A stretch of DNA of 64,000 nt from Strongylocentrotus droebachiensis (GCA_035222895.1 JAVYIG010001811.1:124001-188000); one strand, 5' to 3'; numbered from the stretch's first letter, positions 45,828-56,947 are shown. Numbers and translations are program-made. The notes: generated by a model not told the origin, from the sequence alone.

Positions 45828-47912
45828 TCACAGCGTATTCATATACAAATCACCGCCACTTGTCGATTCATCGGTAGGACTTGCTAGGCTGTTGTCGTAG
45901 GCATGGTAATTTTGGTCGGTGCTTAGGGCTCGTAGATGTAGGTCCTCCTCCGGAACGAGAATGCTTTGAAAGTAGTCATCTAAAGGAACCCTTGGGTCAT
46001 CATAATCTGACTCCGCAGATGCCATGTTCTTGGTTTTCCGGCTCATGTCTGGCTTCGCGTATAGTGCATCCAAGTCTGGAATTAGTGAGTTTGTAGCCAT
46101 CAAATCGTCTGTCAATGTTTTCTCTTGACCCGACGACAGACGTGACCGATTAATACTGTGTAATCCATGGCTATGTGCACTCAAAGGGATGCCTTCGACA
46201 TCATCCATTGAACAATAAGTACTGTCTGGCCATGGTGTCTTGGCACTGGCCGTGCACGCATTGCGCAGTAGGTCCATGCTTGGGGCGACAGTGTCATGTT
46301 TCTCCCTTTTTCCTTGCGAAGGCACGTTTAGTTGTCCACATAGCGGTCTAGAAATTGGCTGCATGGCGCCTTGTCTAAGAAAAGGCTCTTCTTCGTCTGT
46401 CGGACGCCGGTTAAGTCCACCTCTCGGGGACCCGGGAACTGCAGTTTGTTGGGAAGTTTGAGCTGTGAAGGTCATTGCTAGAGCTCCTGCATTTGCGTCA
46501 TCTGTTGCAATTGAACCTCTCTGAGGACCATTCCCCATATCCCTTCTGACAAGATACTGGTCTTTATGGGGGATATTGTACCTGGAATAACATTTCGTAA
46601 TGCAAGCACCAGCGACGCACCCAAGCGCCAGTGCTGCTATTGTTGTTACTGCTATCAAGATAGCTTGGTGTTCTGCCTTTATACCGCATTGTGTACATGG
46701 AGAAGTTATGTTTGGTATAGCCATTGTCGTCTGAGGGTAGACACATATTTGGTCGATCACACTTTTTGTTGAGATTCCTTCCTGATTTTTTAACTTCGAA
46801 TCAAGTCTCGTAAAATTCACCGTGATGACATCACATTGCTCATCTTCTCTTGAATTTTTATGAATGAGGTTTAGGTATGCAGCTAGAAGAGATAGCGTTG
46901 ATCTTTCGTATTCGATGTGTTTTCTAACATCCAAGCTTGTCATGTTAAGAATAGTAATCTCTGACGGTGCTTCGTTTGAACCGCAGAGGAAGACAAGGAT
47001 ACAATCAGCGTCTCCTGCATTGCTTGCATTGTAATTCCGTTTAGAATTGACAGACAATTCATTGCCATCATCGTCGTATACTAGTAGGATGGGTCTGCTT
47101 GGCTTGGCGACGCAACATTCAAATTCCACATTTTCACCCTGAGTATATTCAATAGGATGAGGTGTGACCACGGGGAATTCACACATTTCTGTCGCTCTTC
47201 CTTTCCTGTGCGTAACAATACACTCCTTAGGTACCGTGATCTCATCAAGTATCTCACCAAGACCAACGAATACGCTGAATTGATGCGTCATATTAAAGGA
47301 ACCGTTGAAATTCAGTTCCGGAATCTCATGTTCATACAGGATTTCGTTATCTACTTCAAAGTGTGCTCGATCTCCTTCGTTCATTTGCAGCCATTCACAA
47401 GACATCTGTAATTTTCTGCTTTCATTGTTGAGTTGTGTTGAACATTTCGGTTCTGGAGTTTCGACGGTTAAATTAAGCAAGAGAGCTAGGCACAGCGGCT
47501 GGCTACCTTGGTCAATTGTGACAACATGATGTCCTGAATCATTCTGCTCCGTGTAATCAATAAACAAATCAAAGGAAACGTTACTGACCTCAGTCAATCT
47601 GTAACGATCAACTTTGAATTCTCCGTAACCGTCGTATTCTAAAGGTTGATCGTGTGGTTTTACCCATATTGATTCTCCCTTTCTCCACACCAACGTTTGA
47701 ACATGAAGTAATGGATCTTCCAAATAAAATCTTATGGAAATATTTTGTCCGCTCCAAACGTCCATCACCTTTTCTTGCACCTTGCCACACCAAAAAGATT
47801 CGTCGTAAGACAAGGTGACGTGGAAAATACTTGGCAAAATAAGTGACGACAAAATCGTTCTCATAGTGAAATACAAATTATTTGGAGACATTTTGTAAGA
47901 GTCCACAGCCAA
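45828..47912 (-). CDS. Receptor K: intact intronless Ig-like type I receptor, 694 aa, partner of C
   Basis: Same length and motif positions as C: signal peptide within 1-35, cysteine framework C42 to C360, transmembrane helix about 416-438, STYCSM (Y566), LYAKPDMSRKTK (Y618, with the R that C has lost), YDDPR (Y637), AYDNS (Y672) and LYMNTL (Y690). By eye about 20% of ectodomain residues differ from C, about 9% of tail residues, and none of the last 60. The ectodomain differences cluster in unit 3 (about 270-355) and the stalk (about 368-415). This looks like two functional receptors diverging in ligand-binding parts while sharing a signalling tail. Confidence 0.9.
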   Translation of the reverse strand: MAVDSYKMSPNNLYFTMRTILSSLILPSIFHVTLSYDESFWCGKVQEKVMDVWSGQNISIRFYLEDPLLHVQTLVWRKGESIWVKPHDQPLEYDGYGEFKVDRYRLTEVSNVSFDLFIDYTEQNDSGHHVVTIDQGSQPLCLALLLNLTVETPEPKCSTQLNNESRKLQMSCEWLQMNEGDRAHFEVDNEILYEHEIPELNFNGSFNMTHQFSVFVGLGEILDEITVPKECIVTHRKGRATEMCEFPVVTPHPIEYTQGENVEFECCVAKPSRPILLVYDDDGNELSVNSKRNYNASNAGDADCILVFLCGSNEAPSEITILNMTSLDVRKHIEYERSTLSLLAAYLNLIHKNSREDEQCDVITVNFTRLDSKLKNQEGISTKSVIDQICVYPQTTMAIPNITSPCTQCGIKAEHQAILIAVTTIAALALGCVAGACITKCYSRYNIPHKDQYLVRRDMGNGPQRGSIATDDANAGALAMTFTAQTSQQTAVPGSPRGGLNRRPTDEEEPFLRQGAMQPISRPLCGQLNVPSQGKREKHDTVAPSMDLLRNACTASAKTPWPDSTYCSMDDVEGIPLSAHSHGLHSINRSRLSSGQEKTLTDDLMATNSLIPDLDALYAKPDMSRKTKNMASAESDYDDPRVPLDDYFQSILVPEEDLHLRALSTDQNYHAYDNSLASPTDESTSGGDLYMNTL

Positions 47913-48245
47913 TACAATCGATATCTAAGTCGTTACACACCGGTCCACGCGTATGAAGTACGTGTCGTGTATGTAACCGCAATCACAATAATATAATTGA
48001 GGAAGTTCAGTAATATCTACATGTTTTATTTTTTTCAGTAGAGAGACACTTAGAAAATTCTTGCTCCACTTACTCTCGATCATATTTAAAAAAAAAGAAA
48101 AGAAAAATTGAGACAAAGAAGTAGAGTACTGTAATTGATTGATGGGATGATTACGAGTGGGGGCGGGAACTTAATTGGCGGGAACGAAGCACTGTAACCT
48201 AGCCAGATGAAGAAATGGGCGAATCAAATTGATTAGTGTATTGAA

Positions 48246-48253
48246 GGGCGGAG
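48246..48253 (+). promoter_or_regulatory. GGGCGGAG element upstream of K
   Basis: About 333 bp upstream of the K start codon, matching the C copy in position and flanks. Confidence 0.4.
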
Positions 48254-49670
48254 CGTCGTCAGCGATACAAGTGGTTTTATTCAATACAACCGCCTTCAAC
48301 TCTAACAAGGTGTATCTCATTTTATCATTGGAATAATTTCAGGCATAGATGAGATGCTTCCTTGATTGAATACAGTATAGTAATGACGCCGCGTTCGATT
48401 TATCTTCATACAAAACGCTCATAGTGTCCTTATTGTGAAACCGAAGGTGACATCAAACTGTTTCCCCGTATTTTATTTATTTATTTATTTATTTCTATTT
48501 TTATTTATTCAATTATCTTAGTGAAGCTCAGTATCACATCCTTGTGGTTTCCCGATTGCTCTAGAATCTAATCCAGGAACGTACACAAATCATGCCAGAA
48601 GAGTTATGCTTCCCAACAATTTAAACGTAATTCCTTTCCTCAATTCCATCACAAAAATAATATCAAGTTCTCATAATGTATTGTCTTTTCCAAACAGTTT
48701 TGTTGCATTTCATCTCATGTACATGATTCTCAAATTTCTGTTGTAAACATACGTCATTTGTTGGAATTATATTTATTATTAACTCAAATTGATGGGAAAT
48801 AACATGAGTTTCGAGGTGCTTTTGTGCCCTTGAATATAACTCAACCTGTCATGGATTCAGATGCACGCCATCTGCGATGAAATTTCACTGAGACAGTTTG
48901 TATTGGTCTGCACAAATGTCAGAATCACAGGCTTTTTATACAAACCTTTGTGAACACCATCAATGAACCAGATGTTCCCCATTTATAAACAGGTTTCCTT
49001 TTTCTTTTTCTTTTGCTATGACCGGATGATTAATTTGATCTAAAAAAACTACTGAGTTTTGAATTCAGCTTTTTCAAAACATTGGTATCAACAAACTAAT
49101 AAACTCGAGTATTTATAGCAATGTTGTATACAAATTCATTTGGTTGTTGCTTGCAACTTATCTGGATCCTCGAAGAACCTCCTTCGCTCTGATTAATTAT
49201 TAAAGTCTGGCAAATGTTAGGAGCTAGAATGTTTATTTTACTTTTCATGGATATCCACTGTAGCGGATGATGAGGAAGTAGCACACTTAATAAATGAATA
49301 TTGTCTTCGTAACATGAAGGAACTTTATAAGATATATATTTGTTGGTGAGCTGGCCTGCGGTATTATATATTGAAATATGTGTAGCATGTTTTTACTCCC
49401 CAATAATCTGAGTGTGTGTGCGTGTGTGTGTGTGTGTGTGGGAGTGGTGGATGATAAAACAGCTACATTTTAATAATCCCTATTATTTTATGATCGATTA
49501 ATAGTTGTCGCTACATTGGAAATCAAAAATGCTATGGTCGTCATTAATTAATTAATTTAACATGTTCATGTTCAGGGCATTAGTCGATATTTAAGGTGTT
49601 GTATACAAACTAGTCGTGGTTTACGTGTAAATTTAAACAAGTGTCCATTATAAAATCGAAATTGTTTGAA

Positions 49671-50030
49671 GTTTAACAATGTTAAATCTGAGATACACGG
49701 TTCTACATGTTACCAGTGTCTGTGATATGGTGTAATATTGAAGCCCTACAAAAATCGCGCTTCAAAAGCCTCAAAAAAGTAAAAATCTTTGAGTGACCGG
49801 TGTTGCCATACTTTTTTCCCCCAATAGACTGTAGTGTTATGAAAACCTATCGGCTAACGGTTTTCAAAATTTGTAATTCCAATCATTGATATCTTGATAA
49901 TCAGACAGGCGATCGGCTCGTAAAAGTCATGGAGTTCCTGACTGACCTAAAGGTTTATAATTATCATTGCAGCATGAGCTAAATCAAGGAATATTTTTAA
50001 AGGATATAAGACAAAGTTACCGGATTCCTT
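49671..50030. mobile_element. Second copy of the AAGGGATC-type MITE, left end lost
   Basis: Matches 22464-22830 from GTTTAACAATGTTAAATC to TTACCGGATTCCTT, followed by the TA of the target. The equivalent site in the other duplication copy (about 9380-9392) is empty (GTATTAATCAGG). The left AAGGGATC end and a few flanking bases are missing, so the insertion has since been trimmed. Confidence 0.7.
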
Positions 50031-51060
50031 TAATCAGGATAAGGGACATTTAACTAAAGACACACATACACACACACAATCCTGGAAAGACACGTCAATT
50101 GGATGAGATTATTGTTATCGATTTATTCATCATAGCAATTAATCATAGCAAAGCTCAATATAACCGAAACAGAAAAATAAACTTATAACTTGAAATTGTT
50201 AGGTAGATCGTCCATTAACCTTCCATCATTGGACACAACCAAATGATACAATAAGCCTCTCATTGAAAGATAGTGATAATCGTGATGATGATGATAATGA
50301 TCAAGTAGCTATAGAAGGAAATAAATCACATTAAACAACATGTTATATCAAAACCCAACTCAACTTGTACAGCTACTCTCGCTACTATCGTATACATCAA
50401 TTTATCCATCGCCATTTTTGAGAAGGAATTACGTACTTAGGTAAACATGTTTACGCCCACTTTCTCACAAATAAACAATTTTCACAAATGCCTAACGATA
50501 ATTTTTATCATCCCAATTCCAGTAATGATCTTTAAAAGTTAGCAATTCAATTCTGATATCACCCATCAGTCAATATTTCAAAAAAACAAGATTTAAAAAA
50601 TATCTATTTCATTCTTTAATATACCAAATGAACATAAAGTGAATATATTATTTGCAATAGATGAAAGGTGCAAACTTTCAAACGCGAGGCTTGTGATAAA
50701 TTCGCCATATATAACAATACACATATACATATGAATTGCATATCATAATCTATATAACAAACCTATATGGAGAGAAAGAGAGAAAAATCGTAATAAAGAA
50801 AGAGGTCAAGCAAAGAATACAGAAAGTATGTGCAATACAAATTATACTGTACACATATTATATCTTCATGCGTTAGTGTAGGGGGGTAAAATGCAAGTTG
50901 TAATAGTATAATGTACAGAATTTAAATTGTTTCAGAGGCCTGGGACCAGTAAATCGGTTCCTTTCCCCTAGCTCCATTCATATTGTATTTATATTGTATT
51001 CACTTCCCATTCCATAACCTCTAATTCGTGATAGTAATCACGTCTTTTCAATCGTTAAAT

Positions 51061-51229
51061 AATAATAATAATAATATTTATTTTTATATAGCGCTTTATA
51101 CAAATGTCTCTACCCCGGTCATTGGATTCAGTGCTCGCCCGCACACGCTGTGTGCACAATCTCCACTCCCTGGGGAGCATTCCAGCCGGGCGTTACTTGA
51201 CGCTCACAAGCTATTTGACCAACAATGAA
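51061..51229 (-). mobile_element. SINE-like insertion, 169 bp, with AAT-repeat tail
   Basis: Absent from the equivalent point of the other copy (near 10400, CGTTAAATATTCACG). TAAAT flanks both sides (51056-51060 and 51230-51234). On the minus strand it ends in AAGCGCTATATAAA followed by ATT repeats, a 3' end seen in many short retroposons. No coding capacity. Confidence 0.6.
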
Positions 51230-51308
51230 TAAATATTCACGACATTCTTTTTATTTTATATTGCCTCTGAAGTCTGTGCTACACGCCAACTCTTTGAAGA
51301 CTGTTCAT

Positions 51309-51385
51309 TATGCTGCATTATTGTAGAGCGCTTAGAGACTTCTGACAAAGTAATATATAAGCACTTTAATTATTATTATTATTAT
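51309..51385 (+). mobile_element. Short SINE-like insertion with ATT-repeat tail
   Basis: Present here and absent at about 10474. It reads GTAGAGCGCTTAGAGAC, then TATATAAGCACTTTAATT and ATT repeats, so its 3' end resembles that of the insertion at 51061-51229 in the opposite orientation. Exact edges are unclear. Confidence 0.5.
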
Positions 51386-51847
51386 ATTCATTATTGGAAA
51401 AGTAGGTGTGGCTAAGTTTAACTTGAAGGAAAAACCAATTCCACTCGGCTGTTTCAAATTTGATAGAGCATTTTCGTAGATAATCCTTCTTCCGAAACTG
51501 AAAAACAAGCGAAAATATCATGTCCAATGCCATGTCATCAAAGCTAACAATTTCATTGTCTTACAAGTCTTTTGATTATTTGAATATATTTCTTCAATTG
51601 ATAATACAATTAATTTATATATCACTACATATTATATTTACTCTTTCTTATACAATTGTGTAATGGATAAATATGCTTCTATTAAAAAAAGGATTTACGC
51701 ATTTGATATAATCGATTATCATCTATATAGACCTATACCACTTAACTCCTATTACTACTCCTACTACTACGCTTATGAAAGAAAACACACTTTTTTATTA
51801 TAGATATGACATAAATTGCGTATCTTATCTTTGATTAAAGTGTGTAT

Positions 51848-54010
51848 TTATTCAAATCTATGGACACATGAATTCATGTACAGTTCGGCACTACTTGTAG
51901 ACTCTGTTGTATAATCTACATCATCATCGCCACACAAGTGGCCTGTGTGCTCATCAGTTGGTACAGGTGAGTAGAAGTGATCAAGTGGAGAGATATTGCT
52001 TTGACGAACGTCTCCTGTCAGATCATTTGGACCCTTACTACAGAGATGATGTGATACACGATAGGGATATTCTGACGTTTGTGGGATGGATTCGGACAGT
52101 TTTCCCACTTTTCTGGTTTTCCGGGCCATGTCTGGTTGGGCATACATGGCTTCCAACTCTGCTGCAGGTCGATGCGAGCTTCTCAATACATCATCCCGAC
52201 TGGAGTTACGTGCTTTGTCGTTAAGGGAAGGTGTGGTTTCGATCTTGGTGACATCGAGACCAACTCCATCGTGGTCTTCGGAGGATTGAAGTGGACATAG
52301 AAAGGTCGACAGTATCGAAGATTGGTTTGTTTTCTTGGTACAATTTGTAGCGCCTTTGACGTCAGCCACTGAGGAATACGCGCTGTCTATATCCGGTGTC
52401 ACCGAGACTGGATGATCGACAACTCGCTTTCCAACGCTTTCGTCAAAGCACATATCTCCTGTACCCTCTCCTTGAACTGGGCCTTCGACGATAGGATTGT
52501 TGCAAGTAGAAATGCTTTTTGCTGGAAAGGACTCTTTCATGTCACAAACTACCTGGCGGATTCGAGGGTTAGCACGATCTTCGTAACTGGACTGTACCGC
52601 CTCTCGATCCAAAAGGCAGGTGTCAATTGTTGCTGAACGGACATTGGTATCCATGCTGGGTTGAGGAGGGTGCCGTGAGAAGGTCGTCATTTCATGAGAT
52701 CTTGAATCATCAACGTCGTCTTCCACTGTAGCTAAACTCGTTGGAGCATCTGTTGAAAGTTGCTCTCTCACGTGATATGTATTTTTCCGTACAAATTTAT
52801 AGTAGCATAGTACGAAAAAGTTGATAGCAATGCTGAAAACTAAACACATTGAAACAACGGCTGCTACTGATATCAGCATGACATTATCTGTGTTGTTGCT
52901 TTGAATTGTCAATTGGTTAAAGTTACTTGTCGAGAGAATACTATTCCCTTCAGTTGACCCATCTGTAGTTGGCCGTAGATCAAGTGTTATATTCACGCTG
53001 ATGGTTTGACATCGTAGTTCGTCAGTCGAATCGATAGGTTGATTGCTAGAGGATTTAGCTAACGTTACATTGTGGCCACCTTCGTACTCTGTCAGGTCTA
53101 AAACCTCAATCATGTTGATCTTTGACATCGGGGAATTATTATTTTCAAGACATAGGAATAGAATGTTATGTGCCATAGTTTGGAAACTATACGGCAGTAC
53201 CTCGCCACTAGCATTGTTCCACCATGTAACTGAAGTGTTCTTATTCGTAACGCAACAATTGACCTGTCTTTCCTCAATTTGATCGTACTTTACCAAATGG
53301 CGTTTTGGTTTGACAAAATGACATGTGTTTCTTACAATGCTTCTTCCATGAAAAACAACACAAACATGGTCAACATCAACCATAGCTTCAATATCGATAT
53401 AAATACTGAATTCGTGGGGCAGAATGAAATTTTCGTCGAGCAAATGGTCTGGAGCCCGATCTTCGAATAGCAAATGAGTTCCGGCTAGGAACTCTGCATG
53501 TTCGTTGTTAGTGACCTGTGTCCACTGACAAGACAGTTCAACCTTCCCTTTCTTTCTGCCGAGACGCGTAGTGCAGGTGCTATTTCTACTTTCAATAACG
53601 GTCAAATAAAGTATTAGTGGTGTACACTTGTTTTCAGTCCCTTCATAGAGAACGATGAAGTGTTGTCCAGAATCTTCATATTTGGCAGGTCTAATCAGTA
53701 CTTCAAACGTGAAGTTTTGGAACGATTCAGTCAACTTATAACGTGTACTGATATACGACTCATTACTTGTACAGTGCATGGAACTGTTGCAGTTCATACT
53801 CCATGATGTAAGCGGTGCTACCCACATAAGTGTTTGGTTTTCTAGTAAGGGCCCTTTAAGATGAAATCTGACAGATACACATTGACCATTCACTACCTCG
53901 ACTGATTCAAAGTTGTATTCACACTGACTACTCGCAGATGATGTTTGTCGGACAAACGTGTTTAGAATGAAAGAAATTAACAGTACCTTCCATTTGAGGA
54001 AACTCCACAT
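51848..54010 (-). CDS. Receptor L: intact intronless Ig-like type I receptor, 720 aa, partner of D
   Basis: The signal peptide is within residues 1-28 (SFLKWKVLLISFILNTF). The ectodomain shares the D cysteine framework (LSCQW, DHVCVVF, NTCHF, VNCCV, ILFLC, LRCQT) and DSGQH. The stalk is shorter than in D (ILSTSNFNQLTIQSNNTDN). The transmembrane helix (VAAVVSMCLVFSIAINFFVL) is followed by a tail with SAYSSV (ITIM-like), MYAQPDMARKTRK (Y623; RxxK has become RxxR) and LYMNSC (Y711). SEYPYRV stands where other members have YDDPRVP, and the D LYGDD tyrosine is Cys here. The stop lies inside an AATAAA hexamer as in D. Confidence 0.9.
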   Translation of the reverse strand: MWSFLKWKVLLISFILNTFVRQTSSASSQCEYNFESVEVVNGQCVSVRFHLKGPLLENQTLMWVAPLTSWSMNCNSSMHCTSNESYISTRYKLTESFQNFTFEVLIRPAKYEDSGQHFIVLYEGTENKCTPLILYLTVIESRNSTCTTRLGRKKGKVELSCQWTQVTNNEHAEFLAGTHLLFEDRAPDHLLDENFILPHEFSIYIDIEAMVDVDHVCVVFHGRSIVRNTCHFVKPKRHLVKYDQIEERQVNCCVTNKNTSVTWWNNASGEVLPYSFQTMAHNILFLCLENNNSPMSKINMIEVLDLTEYEGGHNVTLAKSSSNQPIDSTDELRCQTISVNITLDLRPTTDGSTEGNSILSTSNFNQLTIQSNNTDNVMLISVAAVVSMCLVFSIAINFFVLCYYKFVRKNTYHVREQLSTDAPTSLATVEDDVDDSRSHEMTTFSRHPPQPSMDTNVRSATIDTCLLDREAVQSSYEDRANPRIRQVVCDMKESFPAKSISTCNNPIVEGPVQGEGTGDMCFDESVGKRVVDHPVSVTPDIDSAYSSVADVKGATNCTKKTNQSSILSTFLCPLQSSEDHDGVGLDVTKIETTPSLNDKARNSSRDDVLRSSHRPAAELEAMYAQPDMARKTRKVGKLSESIPQTSEYPYRVSHHLCSKGPNDLTGDVRQSNISPLDHFYSPVPTDEHTGHLCGDDDVDYTTESTSSAELYMNSCVHRFE

Positions 54011-55131
54011 CTTGGTCTTTTAGCTAGAACTTTTGCCTGAACCAATGTCTGGTCACAATCGAATCACCGTCGAATGTCTAAAGATGGAGAGCGTTACATG
54101 CAAACTCTGTTAAACTCTAGAGAAATAGATGATCAGTAAATGGAATAGTGAAGTGTGTAATGGTTAACACGATAGGAACGTCTCATTGTCAACGAGAACA
54201 CTGTAAACTGGAGTAATAATTATAACAGTTGAGCCCGATATTGATGCAAACAATGTGGAATGCAAAAAATGGCGTCTAGTGGAAATCGCCTCGTTCTGTG
54301 CAATCGATCCGCCCATTTTTGTTTATTGTCATAAGCACTATTAATTTTCAAACTGGGTGGAGTTTGATTCACAATGGCACACGCATCATATCTTACCATG
54401 AAACCGAAAGGTTTATATCACATGTATCGCTTTGTGCTGTCACGGACAAAGGAATCATACTTCAGACCTTCTTATCTTAGAAATGATTAATTGATCTAAA
54501 TAAGTGATTCTCCGTGATTATTAATTGTCATGTTCATGATGAAGCGTTGAATCATTATAATGATCTTGAAACATCTACCAATTCTATTTCCCATTTTGGT
54601 ATGATTGAAAACCGAGTGAAGTCTACACATGACATATGAATATTAATATAATGATTATACTAATATCGGATTAATCTATTTGATTGTTATTTGTAACATA
54701 TTCTTTCTTTATTTATGTTTTGGGGGGGATTACGCCTCAACAGAAATTAAGTATCATGCATCATCAGAATAGACAAATACCATTACATTTCGCGCACTAA
54801 AAGCGATCACATTCCTCCTATAAACTCAGTTTATTGTTTGACAAGGGAGTGGTCAAACGGAAAGTATCATTTTAACCTTGATAACAAATTCAATATTTAA
54901 AGGGCATTTCAATTATGTTGCTATCTAGTACTACCTTTCTGCAAAAGCCAATTAAAATCGAAATCCTTATCGTTATGGATTCTTTATATTATACTTTATG
55001 TTTTATGGTAAAGCCTACATCCATCGAGCCTCAGTGTAGTTTTCCAAATGATCGAATCACTTGTTATGTTCAATAACACCGGGAAATGAGCGTTTAAAAG
55101 AGTCAGTGAGAAAGACGATGGGTCCCTGATG
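54011..55131. other. Spacer downstream of the duplication edge, upstream of L
   Basis: Matches 13163-14460 and 60519-61930. It holds the L upstream region. No gene is seen; it ends at the minisatellite-bearing insertion. Confidence 0.6.
54355..54362 (+). promoter_or_regulatory. GGGTGGAG variant element upstream of L
   Basis: About 344 bp upstream of the L start codon, at the D and M position, but with one base changed within the GC-box core. Confidence 0.3.
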
Positions 55132-56148
55132 CAGGGACGGCCGAGTGACTTCCAAAATAGGGGGGGGGGGGGAGAGGGACCAACAAAAAGGGGCACTTTC
55201 TGGAAAAACGGAAGACTGAAATGACCTTTGATAAGTAACACAATTATATCATTTACGAGAGAGCGTAGCAAGTGAGTTTATGGGGAAATTGCTCTTAGTT
55301 GCTTTAAATTAGGGGGACCTTTAATGATGAAAGGAAAAGGGGGCACTTATCGAAAGGGATAAATTAAGACACTCAATATAAAACAAAAGGAGCACGTGTC
55401 AAAGGAAAAAGGGCCATTATCAGAGGTGAAAATGAGGCACTTCTAACACATGGGAAGAGGCACTCACCGGGGATGAAGAAAGGCACTTATGAGATTGGAA
55501 AATGGGCATTTGTTGACGGAAATGGGGCACCAATCATATTTTATTAGGGACATTTATAAGAAATGGAAAGGGAATAGGTCCCTTATTAGAAAGAAAAAGG
55601 GGCACGTGTCATTGTTAAAAGGGAAATTACCAAAGGTGAAAAGGGGCACTGTCCAGATATGAAAAGGGGCACTTATGAGAATAAAAAAGGGGCACTTATA
55701 ATAAAGGAAAATTTGCAATTTTTAAAAAAAGGGGCACCGATCAGATATTAATAAGGGCATTTATCGGAGGTGTAATGGCGCTTTTATGAGAAGGGGGAAG
55801 TTTTATTACAAAGAAAATTGTCATATGTCAAAATTAACGGGGCAAAGGGATAAAGGGATAATTATGATAAAGGGAATGTGCACTTATACGAAGGAAAAAA
55901 AGCGTTTTATTAGAAAGGAAAAGGGGCACGTGTAAAAAAAGAGGCACTTATCAGAGGTGAAGGGTGAGGGACATTGTCATAATGGAATAGGGTCACTTTT
56001 CAAAGTAAAAGGGGTACTTTTCGTATGTAAAAAGGGGCACTCCTTACAAAGTTAAAGGGGCACTTTTGGGGGGTACTTGAAAAAGTGAGGGGGGGGGGGT
56101 AATGTGCCTCCCCTACCCCCCTCCCCCACTACAGGAGGGTCACCTCTG
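55132..56148. mobile_element. About 1 kb insertion filled with degenerate AAAGGGGCACTT minisatellite
   Basis: Starts CAGGGACGGCC after CCTGATG and ends GGTCACCTCTG before CTTGATG. The uninserted relatives read GGTCCTCGATGTCACG (14450, 23165). Ends and the roughly 7-8 bp imperfect duplication suggest a hAT-like non-autonomous element, less securely than at 19574. The interior is a tandem array of diverged units about 27-33 bp long built on AAAGGGGCACTTAT-AGAGGTG, with G-runs at both ends. No gene. Confidence 0.55.
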
Positions 56149-56947
56149 CTTGATGTCATGGATATATTGTTTAAAATGTTTGTGTGATTCCTACCTCCCA
56201 CCCCCACCCACACTTCCTTAATAACCCTGATATAATGCATTCATCATGAATCAGGCATCGTCTGTAATGTGTACTAATTTATTTATTTATATACGTGCAT
56301 TTATCAAAATTTCCAAGGTTACATGAAATAACGGCAATTCATTCTATTTAAGAACGGGGGCTACTTCAGTCCGAGGAATGTTCTTTTGTAGGGCCGTGCA
56401 TACAGCTTTGTTGCGTTTCATCTCATGTACATACATGTACGTGTATATCAAATTTCTTTTGCAAACATACCTCATTTGTTGGAATTATATTCAGTATTTA
56501 GTCATAAGAGGGACTATTATATCAATATGAATGTAAAATACTTCTTGCATTCTATTGGTAAAAAACATGCATATACATAAATGGATGAAAAATAACATCG
56601 TTGGTTTCGAGGTGCTTTTGTGTACCCTTGAATGGAACTCAGTGCGTCGTAAATACAGATGCACGCCATCTGCGATGAAATTAGATTGAGACAGTTTTAA
56701 TCCGTCAGCACGAACTCAGAGTCACAAGCCTTCTATACAAACCTTTGTGAACATCAATACACCAAATCTCCCCCAATTAACAGATTTCCTTTTTATTTAA
56801 CTTTCTCTTTTGCTATGATCGGATGATCAGTTTTATTTAAAAAACTTCTGAGCTTTGAATTAAGCTTTTTCAAAACATTGTGAACAAGACAATTATTAAG
56901 ACTTCTTGAACATGCGTAATGCATTCGGAAGACTACCACATATATAA

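Larger units (their letters stand above)
47913..51847. other. Spacer between K and L
   Basis: Homologous to 7478-10960 with extra insertions. It includes the K upstream region, a GT run near 49410-49440 and TAC remnants near 51750. No gene is seen. Confidence 0.65.
43770..55120. repeat. Segmental duplication, copy beta (J 5' half, K, L and spacers)
   Basis: Partner of about 3340-14480, same order and orientation. Compared with that copy it has extra insertions at 49671-50030, 51061-51229 and about 51309-51385, plus small deletions (for example after 48790, where about 115 bp are missing). Insertions found in only one copy date from after the duplication. Confidence 0.85.

Noticed and set aside
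55185-56060. CRISPR-like regular repeat array
   Set aside because: Units are contiguous and degenerate with no distinct spacers, and the context is an animal genome; it is a minisatellite.
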